Positions 44,889 to 56,219 of a DNA stretch of 64,000 nt are shown here, piece by piece (within the stretch, counting starts at the first letter, position 1; each line of letters opens with the position of its first letter). The stretch comes from Phytophthora quininea (Eukaryota; Oomycota; Peronosporomycetes; Peronosporales; Peronosporaceae), in the NCBI GenBank assembly GCA_011947345.1, contig JAAVTG010000731.1:1-64000 (forward strand). Reading direction: 5' to 3'. The translations under genes and the position numbers were made by a program. The notes below the pieces were generated by a model, which saw only the letters and a list, made by a program, of their open reading frames with translations, had not been told where the DNA came from and did not search any database.

Positions 44889-46596
44889 TTAGTTGTCGAA
44901 CACGCCAGCTAGCGCCTCAAAGCGGCCACGGCGGTCATTTTGCTCCGGGTATTGTTTCCACGCCGTCTCCACCTTCGCAACCACCTTGGACAGATCTGAT
45001 GGCACAGGTCGGTGGAATTGCTCGGCGTATTGGTGCCAAATGTTTGGCGGCACGAGTGCTGCATAAGCCAGCAAAATGCATGCTCGCCACTTGCGGAGGC
45101 TCTTTTCCCAGGCCGCAAAAGTTGCCGAATCATTGGAGGCTTCACAAGCACGAAGAGAAACTTCTTGCAGCTCTTCGTACGTGGCTTCGAAAGCGGCCTC
45201 ACAAGAGACAGCGTTGTAGAACGCGGCGTCAAACGGTGGTAATGTTGCATTCCAAGCCGTAAGCGCCTTTTTCAAGGGGTCTGGCAGCTCACTTGGGTCT
45301 TCCCCGCCAACTTCAGTGGCCCCGGACGAATTACCGCCCGACCGTGCCAGGTTTGGAGCAGCAAACTTTTGAAGGAAAGCGAGGCAGTCTTGCTTCCGTG
45401 ATGGGATGTAGTCGCTCGCAAGTTTCCCCAGCTACACACAAGTGTTTTTGTACAGTCAGCAACAACACATTTATCTGCAGAAATTCTATCGCTTTGCCAT
45501 ACTGAGTTGGGGATCGTCACGTTCACGTGCTTGTCACTCATGAGCTCTTTCAGCATGTCCGCCGTAACAGCGTCGTTCTGACACAAATAGTGCACGGGTG
45601 TGTTGCCGATCTGCGGCAGTCGACAGAAAATCAGTTTGTTTTAATCTCAGCCAGACCACAGCTCCCCAAGCTTACGTTATTTTTCATGTTGAAGTTGGTC
45701 GTGTGCTTCAGCAGCTCTCGAATCGTCAACAGGGTCACACGGCTGTTCTGGGCAATGTAGTGCGCCGGGGTGGATTGGAACTGGAGCAAACAAGCACAAA
45801 CATTAGTCAGTCACTAGGCCACTATCGATCCAACAACAACAATAATAATAAACTCACGTTGTTCTGGATGTTGGGGTTCGCTTTAGACGCCAACATTAGA
45901 GCGAACATACGGTCCGAGACGAAGCTGTTCTCGGCCAAATAGTGCAGCGGCGCGTTCCCATCCTAAACAGCAAATGTTACCCATCAACTTTTCGTACTAC
46001 TAAAGAAACCCCTGTCTACCCACTTTACCTTGTCTACTGCGTTCACATCCGGCTTGGTCTTCAACAACGTCTGCAGAGACTCTTCCGACACTGCCTCATT
46101 CTCACACAGCAAATGCAGCGGCGTCTTCTTGTTATCCTACAATAAAACACATTAATACTTTCCTATCAGAACAATACTATTTCTTAAAAAATTGCATCGA
46201 CATGCCGTCGTCTGCAGATTGGCGTTGGCTTTGGCTGCCAAAAGCGGCTGCAGACTGAGCGCCAGATCGCCGTCGCCGCTCTTGTTCTTGCACAACAAAT
46301 GCAGCGCGCTCCAGCCGTTCTATATATTCATATATCTTGTAAATTTTGACGATAACCCCTCCAATTTACGGCTCACGCACCTCGTCCACGGCGTTGACGT
46401 CGGCTCCCGCTTGAAGTACCAGTCGCAACCCCTCGACTCGGTTCTTGAGCTCTACCGAGCGGTTCTCGCACAGAAAATGCAGCACCGTCCAGCCGTCCAT
46501 GAGAGAAGAGATATCTGCACCGCTGAGCGCCGCCTGCAGCTTTGTCGGCTCACAGGAGCCCTGCACTTCGTCCCACAGCGCCGCATGCTTATTCAT
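44889..46596 (-). CDS. Ankyrin-repeat protein, roughly one repeat per exon
   Basis: The ATG at 46596 begins MNKHAALWDEVQGSC. Six ankyrin-type units follow, each on its own small exon: DGWTVLHFLCENRSVELKNR, NGWSALHLLCKNKSGDGDLA, DNKKTPLHLLCENEAVSEES, DGNAPLHYLAENSFVSDRMF, FQSTPAHYIAQNSRVTLLTI and IGNTPVHYLCQNDAVTADML. They are unusual in using LHxLCxN instead of the common LHxAAxxG. The last exon (44889 to about 45430) carries a mostly helical C-terminal region (EASNDSATFAAWEKSLRKWR, WHQYAEQFHRPVPSDLSKVV). Introns are about 55-90 bp. A partner or function cannot be inferred. The start lies 97 bp from that of the divergent aminopeptidase. Confidence 0.85.
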
Positions 46597-46693
46597 GTTG
46601 ATCTCTTTTCTTCCCAAATATATTGATAAAATAAAAATGACACTAATTCGAGATAGTGACATTAGACCTTTTGAAGCCATATCCAGCAGAGCC

Positions 46694-48820
46694 ATGCCCG
46701 CCGCGCCTGTCGAGGTGAAGGACCCCGCCACGTGCTCGGCGCTGGACGAGTTCCGGTCACACCACGTGGAGCTGGACATCCATGTGGACATGCAGCGTCG
46801 CCGCGTCTCAGGCCAAGCCACACTGTCCATCAAGCGACTGTCTGCAGGGGCTGCGTCAACCGTCCTCCAGCTGGACGTTTTCCATTTGAACGTCCACTCT
46901 GTGAGCATCGCTCTGCCCGAGGAGGACACTATCGCAGCTCAGTGGACCATCAAGCCCTTCACAGTCTTCGGAGAGACGCTGGAGGTGGAGATCCCAGAGG
47001 AGTTGGCCCAAGCCAGCGATTTTGAGCTGGCGATCCGCTACGAGACCAACCAGGACAGTCCTGGCGTCTGCTGGCTGGCCACGCAGCAGACGGCGGGCAA
47101 GACGCTGCCGTTCATGTACACTCAGGGCCAGGAGGTGCTGAATCGCAGCTTCTTCCCGTGCCAGGACTCGCCGTCCGTGCGAGTCACGTACACGGCTTCG
47201 GTGGTCGTCCCCAAGGAGCTGGTGTGTGTGATGAGTGCCAAGTTATGTGGGGTGGAAGACTATGTAGAAGAGGAGAAAGAGGTGGAGACCAACAAGAAGA
47301 GATTCACCTTTGAGATGAAGCAGTCCATCCCAGTGTACTTGGTGGCCATGGCGGTGGGGGACTTGGTGGAAGCAGAAGTTGGCCCAAGGTCGAGCATCTG
47401 GACCGAGCCGTGTATGATTGAAGCAGCTACCAAGGAGTTTGACGGTGTGTTGGAGAAGTACTTGACGATTGGCGAAAAGTTGTTTGGCGAATACCAATGG
47501 GAGCGATACGACATGTTGATCATGCCGCCGTCCTTCCCGTACGGCGGGATGGAAAACCCACGACTCACGTTTGTATCACCCTCCACCATTGCAGGCGACA
47601 AGTCACTGGTTTCAAGTAAGAAGCAAGCTTCTGTTCTAATTGCTCGTTACCAAGTTTGCTAAACTGTGTTATGTATGTGTGAAGCAGTTGTGGCGCACGA
47701 GCTTTCCCACTCGTGGTTCGGCAACTTGGTGACCAACGCAACGTGGAGCGACTTCTTCCTCAATGAAGGCTTCACGATGTATGCTGAGAGGCGTATTACC
47801 GAGGTTTCACATGGAAGGTAAGCAAACATCCGATACTATCTTTGCAGGACTAGTGCGCTCAAGCATTAGCATTGCCGATGTTTTCATTACAGAGCACTGA
47901 GCTGTCTGGATGCCAAGCTTGGAGAGGCTCTGCTCCGGGAAGAAATCTCGTCTCTCGGAGAACAATCACCTCTAACACGACTACGTGTTCCCCTCAACGA
48001 GGGAATTGATCCTGGCGACTGCTACAACCAGTGTGCCTACGAAAAAGGATACGCTTTTGTTTGCCATCTTCGGAGTCTTGTTGGGTCCGACACCGTAAGC
48101 ACCGTTATGCTGACAAAACTGACGTATTTTTCTAACACCTGTGTCGTGTAGGCGTTCGACGACTTCCTCAAGCGCTATTGTGCTGCGTACCGTTTCCAGT
48201 CCATTCCAGCCGAAACCTTCATAGCGTTCTTCTTGGAGAGCTTCCCAGAGCTGGCAAATGCGGCAGGAACTGATCTCAAGGGCGACCTCTCTTTCGACAC
48301 GTGGTTAAATGAGCCAGGGTATCCGCGATTCAAGCCTGATCTGTCTGACGCCCAAGAGATCATGCAGAACTGCGAATCTCTGGCATTTCACTGGCGCGCG
48401 TCCTCCATTCCGGTGCAAACTAGTGTTCTGTATCTCTCCGAGGAGGCCAAGCAGTGGGAGGCTTCCCTGGTGATGTATTTCTTGGATTGTTGTATGGAGA
48501 CGAAATTCTCGGGTGCCAACGTGGTCATTTCGTTGGGCGATACTCTCGGCTTGTGGGAGTCGAAGAATTCCGAGGTCGCGTTCCGCTGGTCGCTGATCCT
48601 GATCAGGAATGCCGTCATTAGCAAATTGCCGGTTGTTCGCCAGTTTTTGAAGGCACAGGGCAAACAGAAATTCCAGCTACCAGTGTACCGCCTGCTGTCG
48701 TCAAGCACAGACGCTGCAGTGCGTCAGTTTGCTCGTGAGACCTACGCCGCGACCAAAAGTATGCTTCATGTCATGGTCCGCGATCGCATTGAACTACTGC
48801 TTGCTGGCATGCACGACTAA
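46694..48820 (+). CDS. M1 metallo-aminopeptidase, leukotriene A4 hydrolase/aminopeptidase B-like
   Basis: Predicted 640-residue zinc enzyme removing N-terminal amino acids from peptides, with the possibility of epoxide hydrolase activity. Exons are 46694-47615, 47688-47817, 47893-48094 and 48152-48820, all in frame. It has the N-terminal beta domain, then [16 protein letters not shown] (exopeptidase GGMEN motif). The zinc site is [28 protein letters not shown] (His-Glu-x-x-His ... Glu). [18 protein letters not shown] carries the catalytic Tyr region. The C-terminal helical domain matches LTA4H in position (residues about 480-640). The start could instead be the upstream in-frame ATG at 46637, but 46694 matches the usual beginning better. 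Head-to-head with the ankyrin gene. Confidence 0.93.
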
Positions 48821-48987
48821 TTGCCAACAGTCATGCTACTGTACCGGCATCGACCTATATTCCCCGAGTGATTTTCAAAGTACTGGGCAGATCACGCTCT
48901 TGACATTATTGAGGAGTGTATCAAGCGCTCGTAATCTTCTCAGCACAAACACTATATAGTTCGTGTAGTAGTAAACGTCAAATTTCT

Positions 48988-49286
48988 TCACTTGTGGGTT
49001 TCCATGGCAGCTCGAAGTCGCTGGAGTTCCTCCGAATACTCGTTCACGCTGCAGCCCACAACCATTACATGCAGTCAGCTTTTCCTTGCGCAACAGCCAT
49101 CGATACCCACCTCTTAATCGAATTGGCAAGCTCTTCTCGCTCTAGCGATGTGAAGCTCTTGCTCCAGTCCTCTGTCTGCAGTTGCTCCGCAGGCTTCTCC
49201 TTGTTCTCTTCCTGCTTGGCATCCATTATTGTTCTTGCCCTGCTGCTGCTGGACACCAACTGGTACACTTTCAAATTGTACCACAT
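48988..49286 (-). CDS. Small helical protein, 78 residues
   Basis: Two exons (49111-49286 and 48988-49048) join in frame across a 62-bp intron with GTGGGT...CTGCAG ends. The protein is MWYNLKVYQLVSSSSR, then MDAKQEENKEKPAEQL, then TSLEREELANSIKSVNEYSE and LQRLRAAMETHK. It is acidic and strongly helical towards the C-terminus, like a small coiled-coil subunit. No family was recognised. Its start is only 33 bp from that of the divergent Rad17-like gene. Confidence 0.55.
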
Positions 49287-49319
49287 TACGAAGTTTCAAA
49301 GCAACCAAAGTCAAGGACG

Positions 49320-51435
49320 ATGAAGCGAGGGCGGCGACGGCTCCGCCAGCGGTAAGCAAGAGCTACCAGTTCGGATGACAGACTCTCCATCTAATAGAAG
49401 TATATTACGTCATACTGAGGCAGTGTGGAGAGAGTAGAAGAATCGGAAGCCAGCGATTCGGACGCGGAGATCGTCGCGCAGCTTGAAGATACTCCAACGC
49501 AGAGCCAAAACGCGTCGTGGGAGTGCCCCATGTGCACTTTTGTGAACGAAAATGTGACTGCTACTAGGTGTAAAGTGTGTGAGAGTGCACGACCAGGAGT
49601 AGCCAAGAAGGCGAGGCAGTTATCGCAGTGGCTGTCGCAACCAGAAACAAAGCAGGAGAAGAGCAAGAAGCAGAAGCTGTCGGGGGCTAAGAGCGAGCCT
49701 ATTGAACTTATTGACAGCAGTGATAGTGGAGAAGATACAAGTGTTGCATCCAGTGCGAGATTTACGAGCGATAGAAGTGAGCTGTTGAGTCAGCGGAGCA
49801 ATGGCAGGAGAACGGTGACAAGCAGCGGACTCTGGGCAGACGCGTACGCTCCGAAGACAGTGGACGAACTGTGCGTGAACAAAAGAAAGTGCAGGAACTC
49901 TCAGAATGGCTGGAGAAGAATGCATCACTGACAAGCAGGTACCAGCAGAAGCGACTGTTGTTCTTGTGCGGACCACCGGGATCCGGCAAGTCAGCGGCTG
50001 TGAGATGCATTGCCCGACAACTTGGTTTAGTTGTGAAAGAATGGGAGGATAACTCGTCTGCTGGAAAGATTCATTACGATCGTATGCTGCGAGAAGATGT
50101 CTGGACGCCACAAGTTTCGGGGTTGATGATTTCTCGGATTTCATTCACCGATCTTCAGCTTACGCAGCCCTACCTTTGCTACATCCAGAGCTACGTCGTC
50201 TGTAAGTCGCAAGAGGAAGCTGCTTATCAAAACGCACCAACCGCAGGTCAGCTCATTTTGATCGAGAGCTGGCCGCAGTCATGGTCCAAGGATCCGTCAG
50301 AGCTAGAGGACAAGGTGCGGCGAATTTACCGGCACGTGGTCGACCCGGCCGGAGGTTGTCGCTATCCTGTTGTATGCGTTTATAGCGATGCTCAAGGCAG
50401 CAAGATTGACTTGGAACATCTTAGCCGAAAGTTTTCTCGTGAAGTTGTGCACTCCCCGCTCACGTCAGTCATCAATATCAACGCAGTTACATCTGCGCAG
50501 CTCAAGAAGCAGCTTACTCGGATTGTCACGCTTGAAAAGTGTGCATCCCAGCCAACAGATATTCAGAAGATTATAGACAACAGCAACGGTGACATCCGCC
50601 ATGCATTAAACATGCTGCAAGTACTACAAATTCCCAAGAAACTCAAGAAAGCCCCCAACCAAGAAATGCAAAAGAGCAACGACTCCAGTCTGAAAGCATC
50701 TCCAGTTTCTGACATCACGGCTCGAGACCCATTTCTCTCGGATTTTCATCTGGTTGGCAAGCTGCTTCATGGCAAAACGGTGACAAGTACAGCTGGGGAT
50801 GAGGTTAAAGGAGAAGATATTGACACCGACCGTGACCAACTCTTGGAAGCGTCTGCGATGCCACTGGACCGAATGCTGGGCCTAGTTCACGAAAACAGCA
50901 TTTCGTACTTCTCTCAAGTGGAGGATTTGTCTGAAGCGTTGGAGCTCATGAGTGTGTGCGAGGAGATGGTTGCAGAGTCCTATAATGGCCTAAGTAGCTC
51001 GGAGGTGGGTTTTGGAGCATTTTATTCACGTTGTGACAAATGCTTACTCATATTTACGCCCGTTTGTGTTAGGCGTACAAGCGCTCTCGAGACGTCGCTC
51101 AAGCGATTTTGATGCGAACTGTGGCTGTCACGAATGCCAATCCAGCGCCAAAATCTTTCCGCCCGATCACGCGGCCACGAACGTATGCTGCGAGACAGCG
51201 GATCGTGTCCCGACGAGAGGAAATGCTTCTATCAACTCGAGGGGGCCAACTTGGGCTTGAATATGCCTGCACAGGCGACGTTTTTGCCTTCGAGGTGGAA
51301 CCATACTTGACGATTATGGACCGAGCAGGCGGCCCTGCCTCGAGGGCGAGCAACAACAGCACCTTTGCACTTGATGCACTCACAATTCAAGAAGCAGTGG
51401 ATGATGAAATTGAAGACAACGATGGCGACTGGTAG
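49320..51435 (+). CDS. Rad17-like checkpoint clamp loader with N-terminal RanBP2-type zinc finger
   Basis: Rad17 loads the 9-1-1 clamp at damaged DNA. Exon 1 (49320-49351) encodes basic MKRGRRRLRQR; the 72-bp intron ends at 49423. A RanBP2-type zinc finger follows (WECPMCTFVNENVTATRCKVC), then a Ser/Lys-rich linker. The Rad17 core is LWADAYAPKTVDELCVNKRK, VQELSEWLEKN, FLCGPPGSGKSAAVRCIARQ (Walker A), LVVKEWEDNS, then DDFSDFIHRSSAYAALPLL, LILIESWPQSW and DNSNGDIRHALNMLQVL. The helical C-terminal part has EDLSEALELMSVCEEM. A last intron (about 51006-51073) precedes AYKRSRDVAQAIL. Frame breaks at 49881-49889 (A run) and 50119-50122 (G run) each fit one missing base; another lies before 50225. 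The family call is firm, and the zinc finger is an unusual addition. Confidence 0.82.
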
Positions 51436-51470
51436 ACAAGAGACACGTTTGAACAATTTTGAACATCGCG

Positions 51471-54400
51471 CTACGGCTCAGGCGCAGAGGTCGAGCTCGC
51501 AGCGGGCCCCAGGCCGGATTTTCTAATGCAACTATCGTACTCTTTCCTCTTGGCGAAGCTACTGTTCTTGAATTTATCGCCTTGGCCTTCGGTTGAGTTT
51601 GTACCATTTGTGGTAGTGCTTGAGCTAGCCACAGCACTTTTCTTGCTGGCGTTTATGGCTCCAGGCGCGATTCCACTGGGGATTGGCAGTAATGGAAGTG
51701 CTAACGCTTGGGAAGCTGTCGTCGATCCACCATAATCGGTTGATTTTGGCGGAGGAAGCTCCAACAGCAGACTCATTTCATGCCCCACCCAGCGAACGAT
51801 GTACTCGCCATTATTCTTCCTGTTCAGATCGCCTTGTAGACGTCGTGTAGCAGCGTAATGGTGGCTGTGGCCTGAGTTTGGCCCATTCTTGTGGGCGGAG
51901 CCATCCCCGTCCCGAAGTTTCTTCTCCAGGTTCGCCAGTCTCTGATGGCAATTTAGTTGCCCAAGGGAGTGCTTGTACCACTCATACAGCGTCAACGCTT
52001 TCGTGAAGCAATTGTGCGCTCCCGTAGATTTCCGTTGCGCGAGTGGATCATGCCGATTGCGCTCAAGGATGCAGCTTGACCGATTTTGTTCCCCACGGTC
52101 TTGTACAAGATGAGTGCCGTGCCGAATTGGGCCTTGGCTTCGTCAAACTTCGTCTCTGTCGTGAGAAGGATTCCCATCAGTTTGCGAATATTCGCCTGAG
52201 AGAGTGTGCTCTTATGCTGCTTCGCAATGTGAAGAGCTTTGTTTGCTGCATTCCATGCGCCGCGGTGGCGTCCTGACAGGAATAAAGAATGGGCGAGATA
52301 GCTCGCAACATCTTCGACGTAGCTGCTGATCTTCTCGCGTAGGTTAAGACTATCAATGCTCGAAGAATCTGCTGCAGGCCCACCATCTGCACCCGGTACG
52401 TTGTGCGCTCCTCTTGACCGAGGAGATGTCGCCTTACTTTCCCTTGCCATTCCTCAATCATCCGAATATGGAGGTCCAAAATCATCCACAGGTTGGATTC
52501 GTGCAAGTCCAGAATCAAATATGCTGCGCTGGATTGTACAGTGATGGTGCAGATATGCTGGAAAATCCAAAAACTAACTTTTCGGAAGTGTCTTGCGGTG
52601 TTATACAGGAAAAGATCGCGATCAGCAGCGCACAACGATTCCAATGCCTCATTCATGGCGCCGTCTCCATCGTACATGCCAAGCAAGCTGCGAGCATAGC
52701 TGGCAATAAATGGGAACGTGGAGTACGACACGCACACAGCCATCAGCTCAGCTTGATCATCCATTCTCTCGACGTGTTCAGCTACACGGGAGGCACGCCC
52801 ACTTCGCGTCAAGGAGTTAAGCATATTTCCCCGACGAGATCCATTCCTCCCATTTAGTATTTCGTACTCCACAGCATCATTCTTAGAGTTCGTCAGCACT
52901 TCTGAAGTGTCTTCAAGGTAGTCGGCGTACGATTTGAGAGCTGCAAGTAAAGATTGGTCATATCCACGACTTGATGAATGGCGAGATCTTGACGTTCTCC
53001 TGGAGCTACTGCCAGCAGCGGTAGTTCCCGTGATGCCACTCCGTTTTGGAAGTCCTCGTTTGGCAATTGCGAATCCTGGAATACGATTCCGTTGGACGAG
53101 CGAAAACCGAAGCAAGGTCTCTACTAATCCTTCCCAGCTACTACCCCACAAACTTTTAAAATCTGCAGGCATAGCTCCGGCCGGAAGTAGGCCCAGTAGA
53201 GCGAAGAACCTTATTGCGTCTTGGCCGTGATGCATACGAACTTGCTCCAAAGAAACATCTAGAGACGCAACAAGAGTGTTCAGTGCACTCCGATCATGTT
53301 CGGCCAGTCCAACGATTTGGAGTTCACTCACACCACGACTGAGCACAGCGCGCGTAAGCTCAGGCAGTGATCGGTCTTGTAGTAAGGGGGCACATAACGA
53401 AATCGCCTGGGGTGACCATCCAAGAAAGCCATCAATGGATGAGATACTAAAGCCTCCAGTATTGATGCAGACGTCGCTGATTCCATATCGCCAATTTCAG
53501 ATACAAGCAGCGCGCGGGGAGACTTCTTAATGAACAGGTCTGCGGCGTGGAAGTGCGACAAACGATTTAAGGAAACAACCTTTTCGTCAAACTCGTTCAT
53601 TCCACCGCCCATCGCTTGCCGTGCTGTCATTAAAAATGACAAATGTGGCGTGTTCCGCAGCAGCTGCAGCATGAAATCTCGAACTGCTGATGGGTTCGCG
53701 TTAATGGGGTCCTCCATGTTGTCCATGACGAGCAAAACTTTCATGTCGGCCAGCGTTTGATCAAGCGGCATTTCTTTTCTCGGCCACCCTCAGGGAATAA
53801 AGCGCTCTTGATTGCCGATTCCATGCCTTCGAGGGATTGAACTCCGCGTAGTCGAATGAAGGCAACTCCGTCCTGGAAAGCGTTGCGGTCCGCTAAGAAA
53901 TGCGCTAACTTAATTGATAATGTGCTTTTGCCGATTCCAGGAGGTCCTCTTAGAGTCACAAGCCGTCTAGTGTGAACAAGCTCTGCTAGCATGTGCAGCT
54001 CCTGCTCTCTGCCCACAAACGATTCCGATACGCCGGGGAGAGTCTTATTGAACTTGTTCGACGGACTAACGTCGACCCATTTGCCCACTGCAATATCCGA
54101 GAACACAAATTGCTGCGTCGATGCGTTACAACTGCAGCCCTTCTTGGCAAAGTTCACTTCAATTGCACGAGGTGTTTCGTCGCTGGACCACTGCGGACAC
54201 GACTCCGCATGTAGCTGAGACGACTCAAGCAGCACAAACTGGTCGCCCTCGCCCTCTGGAATCCGCATGTCTGCGCTTACTCGTACTCGAGCAATCTCAA
54301 AAGCTTGCTGAACAGTCTTTCCCGTAAGAGCTGCGTGGTAAAATGAATATGAAAACATGGCGGACGACTCATCGAGAACCTTTCCCTCTGAGCGTACACA

Positions 54401-55336
54401 AACGACGTGAGCAACACCAGCCTGGATGAAGACTTCGCCGATATCCCTGGAGTCGCAAGACGACACAAACACCAGCTTCAGTGTAGTGGTTGAGGGCCGT
54501 CCATCATTGCTGCGATTAAACGAGAGCTGTCGCGAAGGCGGGGCCTGATCGCTCTCAGAAGGCGCGTCGTCGTCAATGATATCCACGGCTACGTCACTTG
54601 GATTGGTTTCTGCATCGTCCACCGCAGTGGAATTGATCCCGCCGTTCAAAATACTCCGCAACGTCGACGCGTCAACAAAATGAGCTAGTCCAGAAGACTG
54701 CGTGTCTTCAAACATAAGGCATTGTCGTTGCCCAACGATGCGACCTCCATGGCCGCTAAAATGCAGCACAGTCACGCCACGATCCAGCACTTTACGCAGC
54801 GAGTCGACCGTCGCGACTGCGCGCATAGTGTGCACTGCACGCTGGCACTCTTGGAAGATTTTGTTGAGGTGGCTCTGCTCCTGCGCGATGTTCAGCGGCG
54901 GCACAGGCTTCAGGCGGCGGCTGCTGTCGCTCGTGACGAACGGCAGCGAGTAGAGCGTGGCCAGGTCCACCCACGTGTTGTGGATGCCGTAGACGCTGGA
55001 CGTCTCGGTGATCGTCGTGCAGTCCGATAGCGTGTCGCTCTTGTCTTCGCTGGTGCTGGCTGTGGCAGAGCCTCTGTTGTGCTGCTCCACCCCGCCGATC
55101 ATCTGGCGAGCGATGCGCTCGTTCACTGCCTCGTAAATCTTCTCCTGAGCCTCGGTCGTCGGTGCAGCTTGGCTGGCCGCAGTTCCATCGTCTCCCAACT
55201 GACTACGTCGTGCGAGCAGCGTCTGTGCCTGTTGCTGGAACTGCAGTAGACGCTCTTCAGCAGTCTGGGACGCGTCTGTGGGCTGCGCGACGGCCGCCAC
55301 GAACGCCCAGAGCTCGCGGAGCTCTTCGGAGCTCAT
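51471..55336 (-). CDS. NLR-like protein: CHAT (caspase-like) protease, NB-ARC ATPase, TPR repeats
   Basis: Predicted about 1,250-residue STAND protein. From the ATG at 55336 a helical N-terminus precedes a CHAT/caspase-fold domain. VTVLHFSGHGG gives the catalytic His at about residue 196, and LKLVFVSSCDSRDIGEVFIQ the catalytic Cys at about 294. After a linker comes the ATPase: FVGREQELHMLAELV, LVTLRGPPGIGKSTLS (Walker A, about 463-471), MKVLLVMDNMEDP (Walker B), FLMTARQA (sensor Arg) and, across a break, a GHPQAISL motif like GLPLA. A long helical part follows, then TPR-like repeats (AWNAANKALHIAKQH, KFDEAKAQFGTALILYKTVG, NCFTKALTLYEW). Breaks at about 53771, 53409-53412, 52440 and 52022 are mostly single missing bases in runs. 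The layout suggests a signal-activated protease. The role in immunity or cell death is inference only. Confidence 0.82.
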
Positions 55337-55404
55337 GGCTGATTCCGGAATGATGATAATTGGGCAAGCCGTCAATAATATGGGTAGTGCATACCCATTT
55401 CGTG

Positions 55405-56154
55405 ATGGCCATCAGCGACGACAACGACGATGACTGCCTGTGGGGGCGGACCGAGCAGCGCGAGTTCTCGTACGAGGTGGCGAATGGAGATTCGAGCGTG
55501 GCGTTAACTGCAGTGCAGGACCGCGATGTTTGCGACGGAACGCCTGCGTTCCCATCGCACGGCCACTGCGTGTGGGACGCGGCCGTGCTTCTTGCGGACT
55601 ACCTGCAATCGACCAACGCCCGTTTTGACGACAAGAAGGCGGTGGAACTTGGCGCTGGCGTAGGGCTGATTGGTATGACGCTGGCAGTGCTCGGTGCGGA
55701 GGTGGCACTGACCGACCAGGAGTACGCGCTGCCACTGCTGCGCAAGAACGTGGACGTGAACTTTGGTGACGACAAGACATTTCTTATTAACGTCAAGAGA
55801 CCTGTAGCTGAGGTCTGTCAATGGGGAGAAAAGTTGCAAGCTGGCGGAGTGCTGGTGAGCTGGGCCAAGAATGTCGATGTGGTGGTCTTCTCGGATGTGC
55901 TGTACCATGCTTCTGCCTTTCGCTTGCTGGTTGTAACGCTGCATGAACTGGTGTCGCTGTCGACGGACGTGTACTTTAGCTTCGAGACGCGGAACAAGAC
56001 GATTGAAGCAAGTTTTCTAGCGCAACTTGGGAAGACATTCGACATTAAGGCGATTCGACGGGAAGACAACGAAAAGGTATTCGCTAGCTTTGAATATCCT
56101 GACGAATTGTTCATGTACCATGCCAAACTCAAGGCGGACAGCAAGGAATTGTAA
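55405..56154 (+). CDS. Methyltransf_16-family (METTL21-like) protein methyltransferase
   Basis: Intact 249-residue single-exon enzyme using S-adenosylmethionine, probably methylating lysine on a protein such as a translation factor or chaperone. Motif I is AVELGAGVGLIGMTLAVLGA, preceded by CVWDAAVLLADYL (the family's W-x-A/S-x-x-L-A helix). The acidic end of the second strand is VALTDQEYALPLLRKNVDVN. VVVFSDVLYHASAFRLLVVTL carries the D-x-x-Y post-motif typical of this family. The start is the first ATG (55405), which opens in a short acidic leader (AISDDNDDD). Its ATG lies 68 bp from that of the divergent CHAT-NB-ARC-TPR gene. Confidence 0.88.
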   Translation: MAISDDNDDDCLWGRTEQREFSYEVANGDSSVALTAVQDRDVCDGTPAFPSHGHCVWDAAVLLADYLQSTNARFDDKKAVELGAGVGLIGMTLAVLGAEVALTDQEYALPLLRKNVDVNFGDDKTFLINVKRPVAEVCQWGEKLQAGGVLVSWAKNVDVVVFSDVLYHASAFRLLVVTLHELVSLSTDVYFSFETRNKTIEASFLAQLGKTFDIKAIRREDNEKVFASFEYPDELFMYHAKLKADSKEL

Positions 56155-56219
56155 CCAAAGAGGTCGGCATACTGCCGGTTTAGTTTATCAAGTTGTACAC
56201 ATCTTCGATTCTTTTGCCT

